64,000 nt of DNA from an uncultured Pantoea sp. (GCA_913778495.1 CAJYVD010000039.1:1-64000), one strand, 5' to 3'; counted from the first letter of the stretch, positions 35,210 to 47,420 are shown. Numbers and translations: made by a program. The notes: generated by a model not told the origin, from the letters alone.

Positions 35210-38116
35210 ATGGTTTTTACACTGGGTCAGCGCTGGATAAGTGATACGGAAAGTGAACTGGGACTGGGGACAGTGGTGGCGGTCGATACCCGCATGGTCA
35301 CCCTCCTCTTTCCGGCAACCGGCGAAAACCGCCTGTATGCACGCAATGATTCTCCCGTCACGCGCGTCATTTTTAATCCGGGCGATACCGTTACCAGCCA
35401 TGAAGGCTGGCAGATGCGCGTCGATGAAATTCGTAACGATAACGATGTGATCACCTACATCGGCACGCGTCTTGATACCGAAGAGAGCAAGGTCACGCTG
35501 CGCGAAGTGATGCTGGACAGCAAGCTGGTGTTTAGCAAGCCGCAGGATCGCCTGTTTGCCGGTCAACTCGATCGCATGGATCGCTTTGCGCTGCGCTTCC
35601 GCGCACGCAAATACCAGAGTGAGCAGTATCGCTTAGCCATCAGCGGCCTGCGCGGTATGCGTACCAACCTGATCCCGCACCAGTTGCACATCGCCCACGA
35701 CGTGGGCCGTCGCCATGCGCCACGCGTTTTGCTGGCCGATGAAGTGGGCTTGGGCAAAACCATTGAAGCGGGCATGATTATTCAGCAGCAGCTGCTGGCG
35801 GGTCGCGCCGATCGCGTGCTGATCGTGGTGCCAGAAACGCTGCAGCATCAGTGGCTGGTTGAAATGCTGCGCCGCTTTAACCTCCGCTTTGCCCTGTTCG
35901 ATGACGATCGCTACACCGAAGCCCAGCACGATAGCGACAACCCGTTTGATACGGAACAGCTGGTGATCTGCTCGCTGGATTTTGTGCGTCGCAATAAACA
36001 GCGTCTTACGCAGCTGGCCGACGCCGAGTGGGATCTGCTGGTGGTGGATGAAGCGCACCATTTGGCCTGGAGCGAAGACGCGCCGAGCCGTGAGTATCAG
36101 GTGATTGAGCAGCTGGCAGAACGCATCCCGGGCGTGCTGCTGCTGACTGCGACGCCGGAGCAGCTTGGCCTTGAAAGCCATTTTGCCCGCCTGCGCCTGC
36201 TGGATCCCAACCGTTTCCATGACTTTGAGCAGTTTGTGGAAGAGCAGCAGCACTTCCGTCCAATTGCCGATGCAGTCACGTCGCTGTTGGCCGATCAGCC
36301 GATCAATAAAGAAGAGATGAACCTGATCAACGATCTGATCGGCGAACAGGATATTGAGCCGCTGCTGCAGGTGGCGAACAGCGATCGTGCTGGTAAAGAG
36401 GAGGCGCGCAAAGAGCTGGTATCCATGCTGATGGATCGCCACGGCACCAGCCGCGTCCTGTTCCGCAACACGCGTAACGGCGTGAAAGGGTTTCCTAAGC
36501 GCGAACTGCACGCGATCCGCCTGCCGCTGCCCGCGCAGTATCAAACGGCCATCAAAGTCTCTGGCATCATGGCAGCGCGTAAAAGTGCGGAAGACCGCGC
36601 GCGCGATATGCTTTATCCCGAGCAGATTTATCAAGAATTTGAAGGCGACAGCGGCACCTGGTGGAACTTCGATCCACGCGTGGAGTGGCTGATGGGCTAT
36701 CTCACCAGCAACCGTAAAGAGAAAGTGCTGGTGATTTGCGCCAAAGCCGCTACCGCGCTGCAGCTTGAACAAGTGCTGCGCGAGCGTGAAGGCATTCGCG
36801 CGGCCGTGTTCCATGAAGGTCTGTCGATCATTGAGCGCGACCGCGCCGCCGCTTTTTTTGCCTCTGAAGAAGAGGGGGCGCAGGTGCTGCTGTGCTCAGA
36901 AATCGGCTCTGAAGGCCGTAACTTCCAGTTCGCCAGCCGACTGGTGATGTTCGACCTGCCGTTCAACCCCGATCTGTTGGAACAGCGTATTGGTCGCCTC
37001 GACCGTATCGGCCAGATGCACGATATTCAGATTCTGGTGCCGTGGCTGGAGAAAACCGCGCAGGCGGTACTGCTGCGCTGGTACCACGAAGGGCTGGATG
37101 CGTTCGAGCACACCTGCCCAACGGGCCGCGCCATTTACGATAAGGCTTACCCGCAGCTGATTGATTTCCTCGCGTCGCCGGACAATCCCGAAGGCCTCGA
37201 TGCGTTCATCAGTGAAAGCCGCAAACAGCACGATGCGCTGAAATCGCAGCTTGAGCAGGGCCGTGACCGCCTGCTGGAACTGAACTCCAACGGTGGCGAA
37301 GCGGCACAGATGCTGGCCAACGCGATCGCCGATCAGGATAACGATACCGAGCTGGTTAACTTTGCGCTGAATCTGTTTGATATCGTCGGCATCAATCAGG
37401 AAGACCGCAGCGATAATCTGATTGTGCTGACGCCTTCCGACCACATGCTGGTGCCAGATTTCCCTGGCCTACCGGAGGAGGGTTGCACCGTGACCTTCAA
37501 CCGTAACCAGGCGCTTTCGCGCGAGGATACGCAGTTCATTACGTGGGAACATCCGCTGATCCGCAACGGCCTCGATTTGATTCTCTCCGGCGATACCGGA
37601 AGCTGCGCCCTCTCTTTGTTGAAGAACAAGGCGCTGCCGGTTGGGACGCTGCTGGTAGAGATGATTTACGTGGTGGAGGCGCAGGCGCCGAAACACTTGC
37701 AGCTGACGCGCTTCTTACCGCCTACGCCGGTGCGTTTGCTGATGGATCGCGCAGGCAATAACCTGGCAGGCAAAGTGGAGTTTGAAAGCTTTAACCGCCA
37801 GCTGAATGCCGTTAATCGCCACACCGGCAGCAAACTGGTGAACGCGGTGCAGCAAGAGGTGCACGACATTCTGGTTCAGGCCGACAAGGTGATTGTGCCG
37901 GAAGCGCAGGCGATCATCGCCGGCGCGAAAGCCGAAGCGGATGAGAAACTCAACGCTGAGCTCGCGCGCCTGGAAGCCCTCCGGGCGGTCAATCCCAACA
38001 TCCGTGATGATGAGGTTGAGGCGCTGGAGAGTAACCGCACGCAGGTGCTGGAGAGTCTGAGCGACGCCGGCTGGCGACTGGACGCCCTGCGCTTGATTGT
38101 GGTGACACACCAATAA
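35210..38116 (+). CDS. rapA: RapA (HepA), RNA polymerase recycling ATPase
   Basis: 968 residues, exactly the E. coli length. RapA is a Swi2/Snf2-family translocase that binds RNA polymerase and reactivates it after transcription. Two N-terminal Tudor-like domains (about 1-110) are followed by the helicase core: [14 protein letters not shown] (Walker A), [10 protein letters not shown] (DEAH), [10 protein letters not shown], and in the second lobe [13 protein letters not shown] and [11 protein letters not shown]. The spacer and C-terminal domains complete the chain. No strong ribosome site precedes the ATG. Confidence 0.97.
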   Translation: MVFTLGQRWISDTESELGLGTVVAVDTRMVTLLFPATGENRLYARNDSPVTRVIFNPGDTVTSHEGWQMRVDEIRNDNDVITYIGTRLDTEESKVTLREVMLDSKLVFSKPQDRLFAGQLDRMDRFALRFRARKYQSEQYRLAISGLRGMRTNLIPHQLHIAHDVGRRHAPRVLLADEVGLGKTIEAGMIIQQQLLAGRADRVLIVVPETLQHQWLVEMLRRFNLRFALFDDDRYTEAQHDSDNPFDTEQLVICSLDFVRRNKQRLTQLADAEWDLLVVDEAHHLAWSEDAPSREYQVIEQLAERIPGVLLLTATPEQLGLESHFARLRLLDPNRFHDFEQFVEEQQHFRPIADAVTSLLADQPINKEEMNLINDLIGEQDIEPLLQVANSDRAGKEEARKELVSMLMDRHGTSRVLFRNTRNGVKGFPKRELHAIRLPLPAQYQTAIKVSGIMAARKSAEDRARDMLYPEQIYQEFEGDSGTWWNFDPRVEWLMGYLTSNRKEKVLVICAKAATALQLEQVLREREGIRAAVFHEGLSIIERDRAAAFFASEEEGAQVLLCSEIGSEGRNFQFASRLVMFDLPFNPDLLEQRIGRLDRIGQMHDIQILVPWLEKTAQAVLLRWYHEGLDAFEHTCPTGRAIYDKAYPQLIDFLASPDNPEGLDAFISESRKQHDALKSQLEQGRDRLLELNSNGGEAAQMLANAIADQDNDTELVNFALNLFDIVGINQEDRSDNLIVLTPSDHMLVPDFPGLPEEGCTVTFNRNQALSREDTQFITWEHPLIRNGLDLILSGDTGSCALSLLKNKALPVGTLLVEMIYVVEAQAPKHLQLTRFLPPTPVRLLMDRAGNNLAGKVEFESFNRQLNAVNRHTGSKLVNAVQQEVHDILVQADKVIVPEAQAIIAGAKAEADEKLNAELARLEALRAVNPNIRDDEVEALESNRTQVLESLSDAGWRLDALRLIVVTHQ

Positions 38117-38135
38117 CCGCTGAGAGCCCAATAAC

Positions 38136-38795
38136 ATGCTGATGGAACCTTACAATCCGCCCCGTGAGCCGTGGTTACATATTCTGTATCAGGATGCGCA
38201 TATCATGGTGGTGAACAAGCCGAGCGGATTGCTGTCGGTGCCGGGACGTCTGGAGGAGCACAAGGACAGCGTGATGACGCGCATTCAACGTGATTTCCCC
38301 CAGGCAGAATCGGTACATCGTCTGGATATGGCCACCAGCGGGGTGATTGTGGTTGCGCTGAATAAAGCCGCTGAACGGGAGTTAAAGCGGCAATTTCGCG
38401 AGCGTGAGCCGTCCAAAGTCTACGTGGCGCGCGTATGGGGGCACCCTGCGGCAGCGGAAGGCGTGATTGATTTGCCGCTGATCTGTGACTGGCCAAATCG
38501 CCCTAAGCAAATGGTGAGTTTTGAGCACGGTAAACCGGCGCAAACTGAGTATCAGGTGCTGGAACAAGAGGCGGGAAACAGCGCACGCGTGCTGCTGAAG
38601 CCGATCACCGGACGCTCGCACCAGCTGCGCGTGCATTTGCTGGCGCTGGGCCACCCTATTCTCGGCGACAACTTCTACGCGCCGGAAGAGGCTCGGCTGC
38701 TGGCACCGCGCCTGCAGTTGCACGCGGAGTCGCTCACGCTTACGCATCCGGCATTTGGGAATAGCATGACTTTCCGTCAGCCTGCAGACTTTTAA
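38136..38795 (+). CDS. rluA: RluA, dual-specificity 23S rRNA/tRNA pseudouridine synthase
   Basis: 219 residues, the E. coli length. RluA converts U746 of 23S rRNA and U32 of several tRNAs to pseudouridine. The catalytic aspartate is Asp64 in VHRLDMATSG. The ITGRSHQLRVH and LGHPILGD motifs near the C-terminus are typical of the RluA family. It lies 19 bp after rapA, as in E. coli. Confidence 0.97.
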   Translation: MLMEPYNPPREPWLHILYQDAHIMVVNKPSGLLSVPGRLEEHKDSVMTRIQRDFPQAESVHRLDMATSGVIVVALNKAAERELKRQFREREPSKVYVARVWGHPAAAEGVIDLPLICDWPNRPKQMVSFEHGKPAQTEYQVLEQEAGNSARVLLKPITGRSHQLRVHLLALGHPILGDNFYAPEEARLLAPRLQLHAESLTLTHPAFGNSMTFRQPADF

Positions 38796-38802
38796 TCGCG
38801 CG

Positions 38803-38822
38803 GCGGCGCGCAGGCGCCGCCC
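38803..38822 (+). terminator. Hairpin after rluA
   Basis: GGCGGCGC-GCAG-GCGCCGCC forms an eight-pair stem eight bases past the rluA stop, followed by only CTTT. It may terminate rapA-rluA or the convergent djlA; the T stretch is weak on both sides. Confidence 0.5.
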
Positions 38823-38831
38823 TTTCCCGCC

Positions 38832-39638
38832 TTACTTAAAGCCCTTCTCTTTACGAATCAGATCGTAGGCCGCCTGAATCTCTTGCGCTTTTTGCTTGGC
38901 CATCTCCATCATCTCGGGCGGCAGCCCTTTTGCCACCAGCTTGTCGGGATGGTGCTCGCTCATGAGCTTGCGGTAAGCGCGTTTGATGGTCGTGCTGTCA
39001 TCACTGCTTTTCACGCCAAGGACGCTGCACGCGTCGTCCAGCGTGGGACCTCGCCGCGTTTGCTGATAAGCACCGCCTTGGTGGCCACCGCCAAACTGCT
39101 GGCCGCCCTCCATCATGCGCAAGAACTGATCGAACTGCGCGCGCGAAATACCTAACTCTTCAGCAATCACGTAGAGCACCTGGCGCTCGTTGGGATGCAG
39201 GGAGCCGTCGGCATAGGCCGCCTGGATCTGAATCTCCAAAAATACGCGAATCAGATCATAGCGCCCAAAGCAGGCGCTGCGCAGCTCGCGCAGCTTGCTA
39301 CGCAGCGGGTAATCACTCTGTTTACCGTCACGAAAAGCACGCTGCGCCGCGGCGCGAGCTTCACCGTGCAGCTGAACGCGGTCCATTAATAAAGAAGCGG
39401 TCTGAATATCCGCCTCGGTGACGCGCCCCTTGGATTTGGTTAAATGCCCCATGATTTCAAAGGTGGTGCGGAAAAACAGGCTCTGACGCGCCTGTTGGTT
39501 GGCAAAATAGCCCTGTCCTTTTACGCTGCGCGCCTTATCAAACAGATGACCCACGATCAGACCGATCACAATGCCCCAAAAGCCAGCCCCGGACAAAATG
39601 CCGAGAGCCAGACCGATAACTTTTCCCCAGTAGCGCAT
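38832..39638 (-). CDS. djlA: DjlA, membrane-anchored DnaJ-like co-chaperone
   Basis: 268 residues (E. coli 271). One N-terminal membrane helix (about 7-29, [21 protein letters not shown], glycine rich) anchors a cytoplasmic TerB-like helical domain. A glycine/glutamine linker ([16 protein letters not shown]) and a C-terminal J domain follow. The J domain has the HPD motif near 230-232 (SEHHPDKL). DjlA stimulates DnaK and has been linked to the Rcs envelope response in E. coli. It is divergent from lptD. Confidence 0.96.
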   Translation of the reverse strand: MRYWGKVIGLALGILSGAGFWGIVIGLIVGHLFDKARSVKGQGYFANQQARQSLFFRTTFEIMGHLTKSKGRVTEADIQTASLLMDRVQLHGEARAAAQRAFRDGKQSDYPLRSKLRELRSACFGRYDLIRVFLEIQIQAAYADGSLHPNERQVLYVIAEELGISRAQFDQFLRMMEGGQQFGGGHQGGAYQQTRRGPTLDDACSVLGVKSSDDSTTIKRAYRKLMSEHHPDKLVAKGLPPEMMEMAKQKAQEIQAAYDLIRKEKGFK

Positions 39639-39742
39639 AAACTCCTCAATTCGCCATGCTTGCGGCTGAAAATTGCATTATCATACCTGTCATTTATCTC
39701 AGCGCCTAACGGCAGCGCGGTCGTAAAAGGATTAACACTGGC

Positions 39743-39771
39743 GGAACGCCGGGCAGTAAGTTAGTCTCTGA
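39743..39771 (+). promoter_or_regulatory. Possible sigma-E promoter of lptD
   Basis: GGAAC (39743-39747) and TCTGA (39767-39771) resemble sigma-E -35 and -10 elements, and E. coli lptD has a sigma-E promoter. The spacing is one or two bases longer than ideal, so this is tentative. Confidence 0.35.
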
Positions 39772-39820
39772 CCGGATTGTCGGCATGATGCCCGTTTTCA
39801 TGGAATTTTCGAAACCGCGT

Positions 39821-42202
39821 ATGAAAAAACGTATACCTACCCTGCTGGCTACCATGATTGGTGCAGCGCTTTACAGTCAGCATTCGCTCGCCGACGATCT
39901 CATGTCGCAATGTATGCTGGGCGTACCGAGCTATAACCGTCCCGTGGTCAATGGTGATGCCAATTCACTGCCCGTCACCATTAATTCTGACTCAGCGAAG
40001 GGAAACTATCCGGATGACGCGGTGTTCACCGGCAACGTGGATGTTCAGCAGGGCAATAGCCGCATGCTCGCCGATGAAGTGCAGCTGCATCAGCGCCAAA
40101 AAGAGGGGCAAACCACTCCGGTGCGCACCGTCGATGCGCTGGGTAATGTGCACTACGATGACAATCAGGTCATCCTGAAAGGTCCTAAAGCCTGGTCGAA
40201 TCTGAATACCAAAGACACCAACGTCTGGAACGGCGATTACCAGATGGTGGATCGCCAGGGGCGCGGTACCGCCGATCAAATGAAGCTGCGCGGTGAAAAC
40301 CGCTATACCATTCTGGAAAATGGTAGCTTTACGTCATGCTTACCCGGCTACAACAGCTGGAGCGTGGTGGGATCGGAAGTGATCCAGGACCGCCAGGAAG
40401 AAGTGGCGGAGATCTGGAACGCGCGCTTTAAACTCGGCAGCGTCCCGGTGTTCTACAGCCCGTATCTGCAGCTGCCTATCGGCGATCGTCGCCGCTCCGG
40501 CTTCCTGATCCCGAATGCCAAATATGGCAGCAGCAACGGCTTCGAATTTATTCTGCCTTATTACTGGAACATCGCGCCGCAGGCGGATGCCACCATTACG
40601 CCGCACTACATGAGCAAGCGCGGCATGCAGTTGGAAAACGAATTCCGCTACCTGACAGTGTTTGGTGCAGGCCTGATGGAACTCGACTATCTGCCATCAG
40701 ATAACCAGTACAACAAAGACAAGGCGGCACGCCCGCTGGCACAGAAAGACAGCAGCGATGACCGCTGGTTGTTCTACTGGCAGCACGCCGGCGTGTACGA
40801 AAGCCACTGGCGCTTCAACGCCAACTACACCAAGGTCAGCGATCCTTACTACTTCAACGATCTCTACTCGAAGTATTACAGCTCAACCGACGGCTACGCG
40901 ACGCAAAAATTCAGCGTCGGCTATGCGGATACCAACTGGGACGCCACGCTCTCCAGCAAAGATTTCCAGGTGTTTGGCGATACCAATGCCAGCAACGTTT
41001 ACCGTGCGCAGCCGCAGCTGGATGTTAATCTCTACCAGAATGATATTGGGCCGTTTGACGGTCGCATCTACGGCCAGGCGGTGAAGTTCACCAACGTAAA
41101 CAGCCGGATGCCGGAAGCGACGCGTCTGCACATCGAGCCTACATTAGATCTGCCGCTGTCCAACGGCTGGGCCAGCTTAGACACTGAAGCCAAGCTGCTG
41201 GCTACGCACTACCAGCAGGACAACATCGATCGCTATAACAGCGGTCAGGCGGGGGTAGGCAGCGCCCCAACTAATCCGCTCGACAGCACCGTTAATCGCA
41301 CGCTGCCGCAGTTTAAAGTGGACGGTCGCCTGGTGTTTGATCGCGATATGGACTGGCAGCCAGGCTATACCCAAACGCTGGAGCCGCGCGTACAGTACCT
41401 CTACATTCCGTATCGGGATCAGAGCAACATCTACCCGTATGACTCCACGCTGCTGCAAACCGACTACACCGGCCTGTTCCGCGATCGCACCTACAGCGGT
41501 CTGGATCGCATCGCGTCGGCGAACGAAGTGGCTTCCGGCGTTACCACGCGTATTTATGATAACGATCTGGTTGAACGTTTTAACGTTTCTGTGGGTCAAA
41601 TCTACTCGTTTACCCCGTCTCGTACCGGTGTAAATCAGACGAATAAAGAAGATGACACCGGCAGCCTGGTGTGGGCCGGCGACACCTACTGGAAAATCAG
41701 CGACAACTGGTCTGCGCGCGGCGGGCTGCAATACGATACGCGCCTTGATAACGTCTCGCAGGGCAACGCCGTGCTGGAGTGGCGTCAGGACCAGGATCGC
41801 ATGGTGCAGCTCAGCTATCGCTACAGCAGCCCGGAGTATGTGGCACAGGCGCTGAATAACGTCGGCTATCTGACCAACCCCATTTATGAAAAGGGGATTT
41901 CGCAGGTGGGCACCACCGCCAGCTGGCCTATTGCTGACGCGTGGTCGCTGGTGGGCGCATACTATTATGATACGCGCAACAGCCGTCCGGCGGATCAGCT
42001 GGTTGGCCTGCAGTACAGCTCCTGCTGCTACGCCATTCGTCTGGGTTACGAACGTAAGATCAACGGTTGGGAAAACAACGACAGTAAGTATGACAACCAA
42101 ATCTCATTCAACATTGAGCTGCGTGGTCTGAGTTCTAACTATGGCTTGGGTACCGACAAAATGCTGCGCGGGGGCATTATCCCTTACCAGCGCGCTTTCT
42201 GA
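39821..42202 (+). CDS. lptD: LptD, LPS assembly beta-barrel
   Basis: 793 residues from [14 protein letters not shown]; the frame stays open 12 codons further upstream, but the basic N-terminus and signal peptide begin here. With LptE it inserts lipopolysaccharide into the outer leaflet. The signal peptide ends near LYSQHSLA; an N-terminal OstA/LptA-like beta-jellyroll domain (about 50-190) precedes the 26-strand barrel. The four cysteines that form the inter-domain disulfides are present: one in SQCMLG, one in SFTSCLPG and the pair in YSSCCYAI. Confidence 0.97.
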   Translation: MKKRIPTLLATMIGAALYSQHSLADDLMSQCMLGVPSYNRPVVNGDANSLPVTINSDSAKGNYPDDAVFTGNVDVQQGNSRMLADEVQLHQRQKEGQTTPVRTVDALGNVHYDDNQVILKGPKAWSNLNTKDTNVWNGDYQMVDRQGRGTADQMKLRGENRYTILENGSFTSCLPGYNSWSVVGSEVIQDRQEEVAEIWNARFKLGSVPVFYSPYLQLPIGDRRRSGFLIPNAKYGSSNGFEFILPYYWNIAPQADATITPHYMSKRGMQLENEFRYLTVFGAGLMELDYLPSDNQYNKDKAARPLAQKDSSDDRWLFYWQHAGVYESHWRFNANYTKVSDPYYFNDLYSKYYSSTDGYATQKFSVGYADTNWDATLSSKDFQVFGDTNASNVYRAQPQLDVNLYQNDIGPFDGRIYGQAVKFTNVNSRMPEATRLHIEPTLDLPLSNGWASLDTEAKLLATHYQQDNIDRYNSGQAGVGSAPTNPLDSTVNRTLPQFKVDGRLVFDRDMDWQPGYTQTLEPRVQYLYIPYRDQSNIYPYDSTLLQTDYTGLFRDRTYSGLDRIASANEVASGVTTRIYDNDLVERFNVSVGQIYSFTPSRTGVNQTNKEDDTGSLVWAGDTYWKISDNWSARGGLQYDTRLDNVSQGNAVLEWRQDQDRMVQLSYRYSSPEYVAQALNNVGYLTNPIYEKGISQVGTTASWPIADAWSLVGAYYYDTRNSRPADQLVGLQYSSCCYAIRLGYERKINGWENNDSKYDNQISFNIELRGLSSNYGLGTDKMLRGGIIPYQRAF

Positions 42203-42256
42203 TGTTGTGATGTTTGACAGGCTCTCCCGCAGTGCGGAAACAACAATGGATAAAGT

Positions 42257-43552
42257 ATGAAGAACTGGAGAATGCTGATTCTTGGTGTGGCGGTTGCCGC
42301 TAACACTGCGTTCGCAGCCCCACAGGTGGTTGATAAAGTTGCCGCCGTCGTGAATAACGGCGTGGTGCTGGAAAGTGACGTTGATAACATGCTGCGCACG
42401 GTGAAATCACAGGCGAAGCAGGCTGGTCAGCAGCTTCCAGATGACAAAACGCTACGTCATCAAATTCTTGAGCGCCAGATCATGGATAACATCATCCTGC
42501 AAATGGGTGAGAAAGCGGGATTGCAGGTCACCGATCAGCAACTCGATGAGGCCATTCAGAACATCGCCGCGCAGAACCGCATGACGTTGGATCAGCTGCG
42601 TAGCCGTCTGGCTTACGATGGCATGAACTACAGCGACTACCGCTCGCAGATTCGCAAAGAGATGATGATTGCAGAAGTGCGCAACAACGAAGTGCGCCGC
42701 CGCGTCACCATTCTGCCGCAGGAAGTGGATACGCTGGCCACGCAAATTGGCGCACAGAACACCAAGGGAACCGAACTTAACGTCAGCCAAATTCTGCTGC
42801 CGCTGTCGGAAAATCCGACGCAACAGCAGGTTGACGACCAGGAAGCGCTGGCGCGTAAGCTGGTTGGCGAGCTGAAAGGTGGCGCCGATTTCGGCAAAAT
42901 GGCGGTGACCTACTCGGCCGATCCGCAGGCGCTTAAAGGCGGAAACATGGGCTGGGCGAAAATTGAAGAGTTGCCTACTCTGTTCTCGCAGGCGCTGAGC
43001 GCCGCGAAGAAGGGCGATATCGTGGGCCCTATTCGCTCTGGCGTGGGCTTCCACATTCTGAAAGTGAACGATCTGCGCGGCGAGAGCAAAAACATTTCCG
43101 TCACCGAAGTGCATGCCCGACACATTTTGCTTAAGCCTTCGCCGATTCTCAGCGACGACCAGGCGCGTGCCAAAATTGAACAAATCGCTGCGGATATCAA
43201 GAGTGGCAAAACCACCTTTGCGGCCGCTGCTAAGCAGTTCTCTGACGATCCAGGCTCCGCGAATCAGGGTGGCGATCTTGGCTGGGCAACGCCAGAAATC
43301 TACGATCCTGCTTTCCGCGATGCCTTACTCAAACTGCAAAAAGGCCAGGTGAGCGCCCCGGTGCACTCTTCCTTTGGCTGGCATTTGATTCAGCTGCTGG
43401 ATACCCGCCAGGTTGATAAAACCGATGCGGCGCAGAAAGAGCGCGCCTATCGCCTGCTGTTTAACCGCAAGTTTGCGGAAGAAGCGCAGACCTGGATGCA
43501 AGAGCAGCGCGCCAGCGCCTACGTAAAAATTCTGGATAACAATGGTCAATAG
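42257..43552 (+). CDS. surA: SurA, periplasmic chaperone and prolyl isomerase
   Basis: 431 residues (E. coli 428). The signal peptide ends at NTAFA before [20 protein letters not shown]. An N-terminal chaperone domain (to about 170) is followed by two parvulin domains. The first starts near [10 protein letters not shown], and the second, catalytically active in E. coli, starts near [15 protein letters not shown]-terminal helix completes the chaperone core. SurA folds outer membrane proteins including LptD, encoded just upstream. It overlaps pdxA by 11 bp. Confidence 0.97.
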   Translation: MKNWRMLILGVAVAANTAFAAPQVVDKVAAVVNNGVVLESDVDNMLRTVKSQAKQAGQQLPDDKTLRHQILERQIMDNIILQMGEKAGLQVTDQQLDEAIQNIAAQNRMTLDQLRSRLAYDGMNYSDYRSQIRKEMMIAEVRNNEVRRRVTILPQEVDTLATQIGAQNTKGTELNVSQILLPLSENPTQQQVDDQEALARKLVGELKGGADFGKMAVTYSADPQALKGGNMGWAKIEELPTLFSQALSAAKKGDIVGPIRSGVGFHILKVNDLRGESKNISVTEVHARHILLKPSPILSDDQARAKIEQIAADIKSGKTTFAAAAKQFSDDPGSANQGGDLGWATPEIYDPAFRDALLKLQKGQVSAPVHSSFGWHLIQLLDTRQVDKTDAAQKERAYRLLFNRKFAEEAQTWMQEQRASAYVKILDNNGQ

Positions 43553-44534
43553 TTATCGCGTGGCGATCACTCCCGGCGAACCCGCCGGGATTGGTCCCGA
43601 CCTCACCGTTCAGCTGGCGCAGCAGAACTGGCCCGTGGAGCTGGTGGTGTGCGCCGATGGCGCACTGCTTGAAGCGCGCGCTGCTCAGCTGGGTTTACCG
43701 CTGACGCTACAGCCTTACCAGCCAGGCTCTGCGCCCAAACCGCAGCAAGCCGGCACCTTAACCTTGCTACAGATCGACGCTCCCCACGCTGTGCGCCCGG
43801 GTGAACTGAATGTCGCCAATGCGCACTATGTTCTGGACACGCTGGCGCGCGCCTGTGACGGGTGCCTGCAACACGAATTTGCCGCGTTGATTACCGGTCC
43901 GGTACACAAAGGGGTCATTAACGACGCCGGCATCGCCTTTACCGGACACACCGAATTTTTCGCCGATCGCGCCGGCGGCCATCGGGTAGTGATGATGCTG
44001 GCGACCGAAGCGCTGCGCGTCGCCCTTGCTACCACGCATCTGCCGCTCAAAGACGTCTCTGCAGCGATTACCCGTGAGAGTCTGCATGAAGTCATTACCC
44101 TTCTGCATCACGATCTCCAACAAAAATTTGGCATCGCGCACCCCCACATTTTCGTCTGCGGTCTGAATCCACACGCGGGCGAAGGCGGCCACATGGGCCA
44201 TGAAGAAATTGACACTATCATCCCAGCCCTTGACGCGTTGCGTCAGCAGGGAGTGCAATTAACCGGGCCGTTACCGGCCGATACGCTGTTCCAGCCTAAA
44301 TACCTGCAGCATGCCGACGCCGTTCTAGCGATGTATCATGACCAGGGCTTACCGGTTCTCAAATTTCAGGGATTCGGCCGCGCGGTAAATATCACGCTGG
44401 GCCTGCCTTTTATCCGCACGTCTGTTGACCACGGTACCGCGCTGTCATTAGCCGGTCTGGGTCAGGCAGAACCCGGCAGCTTTATCACGGCGCTTAACCT
44501 CGCCATCACTATGATCAAGAGCAGTAATGAATAA
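43542..44534 (+). CDS. pdxA: 4-hydroxythreonine-4-phosphate dehydrogenase
   Basis: 330 residues. PdxA oxidises 4-phosphohydroxy-L-threonine with NAD+ in pyridoxal 5'-phosphate synthesis. The N-terminal [13 protein letters not shown], the [13 protein letters not shown] segment carrying a metal-binding histidine, [17 protein letters not shown] and [12 protein letters not shown] are family hallmarks, with the conserved histidines for the divalent metal. The start lies inside surA and the stop overlaps rsmA by 8 bp, keeping the E. coli surA-pdxA-rsmA-apaG-apaH order. Confidence 0.97.
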   Translation: MVNSYRVAITPGEPAGIGPDLTVQLAQQNWPVELVVCADGALLEARAAQLGLPLTLQPYQPGSAPKPQQAGTLTLLQIDAPHAVRPGELNVANAHYVLDTLARACDGCLQHEFAALITGPVHKGVINDAGIAFTGHTEFFADRAGGHRVVMMLATEALRVALATTHLPLKDVSAAITRESLHEVITLLHHDLQQKFGIAHPHIFVCGLNPHAGEGGHMGHEEIDTIIPALDALRQQGVQLTGPLPADTLFQPKYLQHADAVLAMYHDQGLPVLKFQGFGRAVNITLGLPFIRTSVDHGTALSLAGLGQAEPGSFITALNLAITMIKSSNE

Positions 44535-45351
44535 TCGCGTCCATCAGGGGCACTATGCCCGCAAACGTTTCGGGCAGAACTTCCTGAACGATCAATACAT
44601 TATCGACAGCATCGTCTCCGCTATCCACCCGCAAAAAGGGGAAGCGCTGGTGGAGATCGGCCCCGGCCTTGGTGCGTTAACCGAGCCCGTGGGTGAGCGC
44701 CTTGATGCGCTGACCGTTGTTGAACTGGACCGCGACCTTGCCGCGCGTTTGCAGACCCATCCGTTCCTCGGTCCCAAGCTGACGATCTTCCAGCAGGATG
44801 CGATGACCTTCGATTTTTCAGCGCTGGCGCAGGAAAAAGGTCAGCCGCTGCGCGTCTTCGGCAACTTGCCTTACAACATCTCGACCCCGCTGATGTTTCA
44901 CCTTTTCAGCTATACTGGGTCGATTAAAGACATGCACTTCATGCTGCAAAAAGAGGTGGTCAATCGTCTGGTTGCTGGCCCCGGCAGCAAAGCGTATGGC
45001 CGCCTGAGCGTGATGGCACAGTATTACTGTCAGGTGATCCCGGTGCTGGAAGTGCCGCCGCACTCCTTTACGCCGCCACCGAAGGTGGATTCTGCCGTGG
45101 TGCGTCTGGTGCCTTATACACAGGCGCCGTATCCGGTCAGCGATATTCGCTTGCTGAGCCGCATCACCACAGAAGCGTTTGGCAAGCGGCGTAAAACCCT
45201 GCGCAACAGTCTGGCCCATATGTTTACGGCTGGCGCGCTGGATGAACTGAACATTGATGCCTCGCTCCGTGCAGAGAATGTCACGGTGGCGCAGTATTGC
45301 GAACTGGCAAACTGGTTAGGCAATCATCAGGCTGCAACCCCGGAGAGCTAA
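44527..45351 (+). CDS. rsmA: RsmA (KsgA), 16S rRNA dimethyladenosine transferase
   Basis: 274 residues. RsmA dimethylates A1518 and A1519 near the 3' end of 16S rRNA late in 30S assembly. The N-terminal [10 protein letters not shown], the SAM-binding [14 protein letters not shown] and the catalytic [10 protein letters not shown] motif are all present, followed by the small helical C-terminal domain. Loss of this enzyme gives kasugamycin resistance in E. coli. Confidence 0.98.
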   Translation: MNNRVHQGHYARKRFGQNFLNDQYIIDSIVSAIHPQKGEALVEIGPGLGALTEPVGERLDALTVVELDRDLAARLQTHPFLGPKLTIFQQDAMTFDFSALAQEKGQPLRVFGNLPYNISTPLMFHLFSYTGSIKDMHFMLQKEVVNRLVAGPGSKAYGRLSVMAQYYCQVIPVLEVPPHSFTPPPKVDSAVVRLVPYTQAPYPVSDIRLLSRITTEAFGKRRKTLRNSLAHMFTAGALDELNIDASLRAENVTVAQYCELANWLGNHQAATPES

Positions 45352-45355
45352 GCGA

Positions 45356-45733
45356 ATGAGTGACCAGTCCCGCGTGTGTGTTCATGTACAGAGTCAGTAT
45401 GTGGCGTCACAATCTTCCCCGGAAGACGATCGGTACGTGTTTGCCTACACCATTACCCTACGCAACATTGGCCGCGCCAACGTGCAGTTGCTCAGCCGCT
45501 ACTGGCTGATCACCAATGGCAACGGGCGCGAAACCGAAGTGCAAGGTGAAGGCGTGGTCGGCGAGCAACCGCACATTGCGGCCGGTGGCGAGTTCCAGTA
45601 CACCAGCGGCGCCGTGCTTGAAACGCCGATGGGCACCATGCAAGGTCACTACGTGATGATCGACGAGCAGGGCGAAACCTTCCACGTCGAGATACCGGTC
45701 TTCCGGCTGGCTATCAGCACCCACATACACTAA
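45356..45733 (+). CDS. apaG: ApaG
   Basis: 125 residues, the E. coli length. ApaG is a small beta-sandwich (DUF525) domain protein of uncertain function found as a conserved neighbour of apaH. The family pattern is visible in [34 protein letters not shown] and the glycine-rich end [16 protein letters not shown]. It starts four bases after rsmA. The function is not known with certainty. Confidence 0.95.
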   Translation: MSDQSRVCVHVQSQYVASQSSPEDDRYVFAYTITLRNIGRANVQLLSRYWLITNGNGRETEVQGEGVVGEQPHIAAGGEFQYTSGAVLETPMGTMQGHYVMIDEQGETFHVEIPVFRLAISTHIH

Positions 45734-45782
45734 TTCTCCTCCGCCCGGCCTGTCCGGGCGGCGCGTTTTATCGGACGATGTA

Positions 45783-46655
45783 ATGAGTACATACCTGATT
45801 GGCGATGTTCATGGCTGTTATGACGAGCTACGCGCCCTGCTGGCGCAGGTTAACTTTGATCCCCTGCAAGACACGCTGTGGTTAACGGGCGATTTGGTCG
45901 CACGCGGCCCCGGATCGCTTGAGGTTCTGCGCTATGTCAAATCCCTGGGCAGCAGCGTACTTCTGGTATTAGGCAACCACGATCTGCACCTGCTGGCCGT
46001 TTATGCTGGTATCAGCCGTAACAAACCCAAAGATCGCCTCACGCCGCTGCTGGAAGCGGACGATGCCGATGACTTAATTAACTGGCTACGCCGCCAGCCG
46101 CTGCTGCAGGTGGATGAAGAGAAAAAACTGCTGATGGCCCACGCGGGTATTACACCCCAGTGGGATCTCGACACCGCCAGGATGTGCGCGCGCGAAGTGG
46201 AGGCGGTGTTGGCCAGCGACAGCTATCCGCTGTTTCTGGACGCGATGTACGGCGACATGCCCAATAACTGGACGCCAGAACTCACCGGATTAGCCCGCCT
46301 GCGCTTCAGCACTAACGCCCTCACGCGCATGCGCTTCTGCTTCCCCAATGGGCAGCTGGATATGATCTGCAAAGAGTCGCCCGAAGACGCGCCGCCGCCG
46401 CTCAAACCCTGGTTCTCGGTGCCGGGCAAAATTGGCCCCGAGTATACGCAGGTGTTTGGTCACTGGGCGTCGCTGGAGGGCAAAGGTACGCCACCGCACG
46501 TTATCGGGCTGGATACCGGCTGCTGCTGGGGCGGTACGCTTACCCTGCTCCACTGGGAAAGCGGTGAATACTTCACGCAAAGCTCAAACCGCGAGCAGGC
46601 GCTGGCCGAGCCTGTCGTCACAGCTTCGCCGCCGCTCGACGATGCCGCCCTCTAA
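45783..46655 (+). CDS. apaH: Bis(5'-nucleosyl)-tetraphosphatase (symmetrical)
   Basis: 290 residues, about ten longer than E. coli at the C-terminus. ApaH cleaves Ap4A to two ADP and also removes Np4 caps from RNA. It has the metallophosphoesterase motifs [10 protein letters not shown] (near the start), [14 protein letters not shown] and [10 protein letters not shown]. The C-terminal extension ([20 protein letters not shown]) is low in complexity. It is the last gene of the operon. Confidence 0.97.
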   Translation: MSTYLIGDVHGCYDELRALLAQVNFDPLQDTLWLTGDLVARGPGSLEVLRYVKSLGSSVLLVLGNHDLHLLAVYAGISRNKPKDRLTPLLEADDADDLINWLRRQPLLQVDEEKKLLMAHAGITPQWDLDTARMCAREVEAVLASDSYPLFLDAMYGDMPNNWTPELTGLARLRFSTNALTRMRFCFPNGQLDMICKESPEDAPPPLKPWFSVPGKIGPEYTQVFGHWASLEGKGTPPHVIGLDTGCCWGGTLTLLHWESGEYFTQSSNREQALAEPVVTASPPLDDAAL

Positions 46656-46690
46656 AAAAAAAGCCCCGCACATTGGCGGGGCTTTTTTAT
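46655..46690. terminator. Bidirectional terminator between apaH and folA
   Basis: GCCCCGC-ACATTG-GCGGGGC (46663-46682) is flanked by A runs on the left and T runs on the right, so it can stop transcription of apaH and of the convergent folA. Confidence 0.93.
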
Positions 46691-46700
46691 ACCGGCATGT

Positions 46701-47195
46701 TTACTTAATCGATTCCGTACGGCGATCCAGAATCTCAAAGCAGTAGCTGTGTGAGTTCTGCGCGTCGGCATCGTGAAACTCGCTGAAAGTCGACTGCCAC
46801 TCATCCGGCTCGTAATCCGGGAACTGCGTGTCGCCCTCGACTTCAGCGTCAATGTGGGTCAGATAAAGACGATCGGCGTGCGCCAGCATCTGTTCGTAAA
46901 TGCGCCCGCCACCAATCACCATGATCTCTTCCGCATCGCCCGCGATCTTAATCGCTTCGTCCAACGACGTCGCCCACGTCACCCCTTCGTGGGTGCCCGG
47001 CTGGCGGCTGACCACGATGTTGAGTCTTCCGGGCAGAGGACGACCAATGGATTCAAAGGTTAAACGTCCCATAATAACGGGCTTGTTTAACGTATTACGT
47101 TTGAACCATGCCAAATCTGCGGGCAGGTTCCATGGCATGGCGTTTTCCATACCAATAATGCGATCCGCAGCAAGTGCCGCGATCAGACTAATCAT
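46701..47195 (-). CDS. folA: Dihydrofolate reductase
   Basis: 164 residues from the ATG of [20 protein letters not shown]; the open frame extends 39 codons upstream but through the promoter. DHFR reduces dihydrofolate with NADPH and is the target of trimethoprim. The active-site aspartate lies in [12 protein letters not shown], the NADPH-binding segments are [16 protein letters not shown] and [12 protein letters not shown]. coli has 159 residues; the extra five are at the C-terminus (RTESIK). Compared with E. coli, the MGRHTWES segment reads MGRLTFES. Confidence 0.97.
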   Translation of the reverse strand: MISLIAALAADRIIGMENAMPWNLPADLAWFKRNTLNKPVIMGRLTFESIGRPLPGRLNIVVSRQPGTHEGVTWATSLDEAIKIAGDAEEIMVIGGGRIYEQMLAHADRLYLTHIDAEVEGDTQFPDYEPDEWQSTFSEFHDADAQNSHSYCFEILDRRTESIK

Positions 47196-47226
47196 GTTAA
47201 AAGGCCTACAGGAAAAAATTGGCGCC

Positions 47227-47255
47227 ATCATACGGAAAGGCGAAAGTTTCGTCGA
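47227..47255 (-). promoter_or_regulatory. Promoter of folA
   Basis: On the minus strand TCGACG (47255-47250) and TATGAT (47232-47227) are separated by 17 bp, about 35 bp before the folA start. The -10 matches at five of six positions. Confidence 0.6.
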
Positions 47256-47420
47256 TAGGGCGACCGCGCTATTTACGTAAAGCACCTTTGCCACCGCATT
47301 TTTGCGGCACAACAGAGTATTACTCCAGTATTTAAGACAAGGCTGGGAAGAGCCGCCATCTTTAGCCCAGGTTGCGGCACAAATCAGGGGCGATCGTTAG
47401 GGCGCGGCAATAAAATGTAA

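Noticed and set aside
35633..36814. 393-codon antisense frame inside rapA
   Set aside because: A shadow of the highly conserved rapA coding strand, without ribosome site or homology.
41177..42100. 307-codon frame on the minus strand inside lptD
   Set aside because: Antisense to the LptD barrel region; hydrophobic alternation comes from the beta-strand codons of the true gene.
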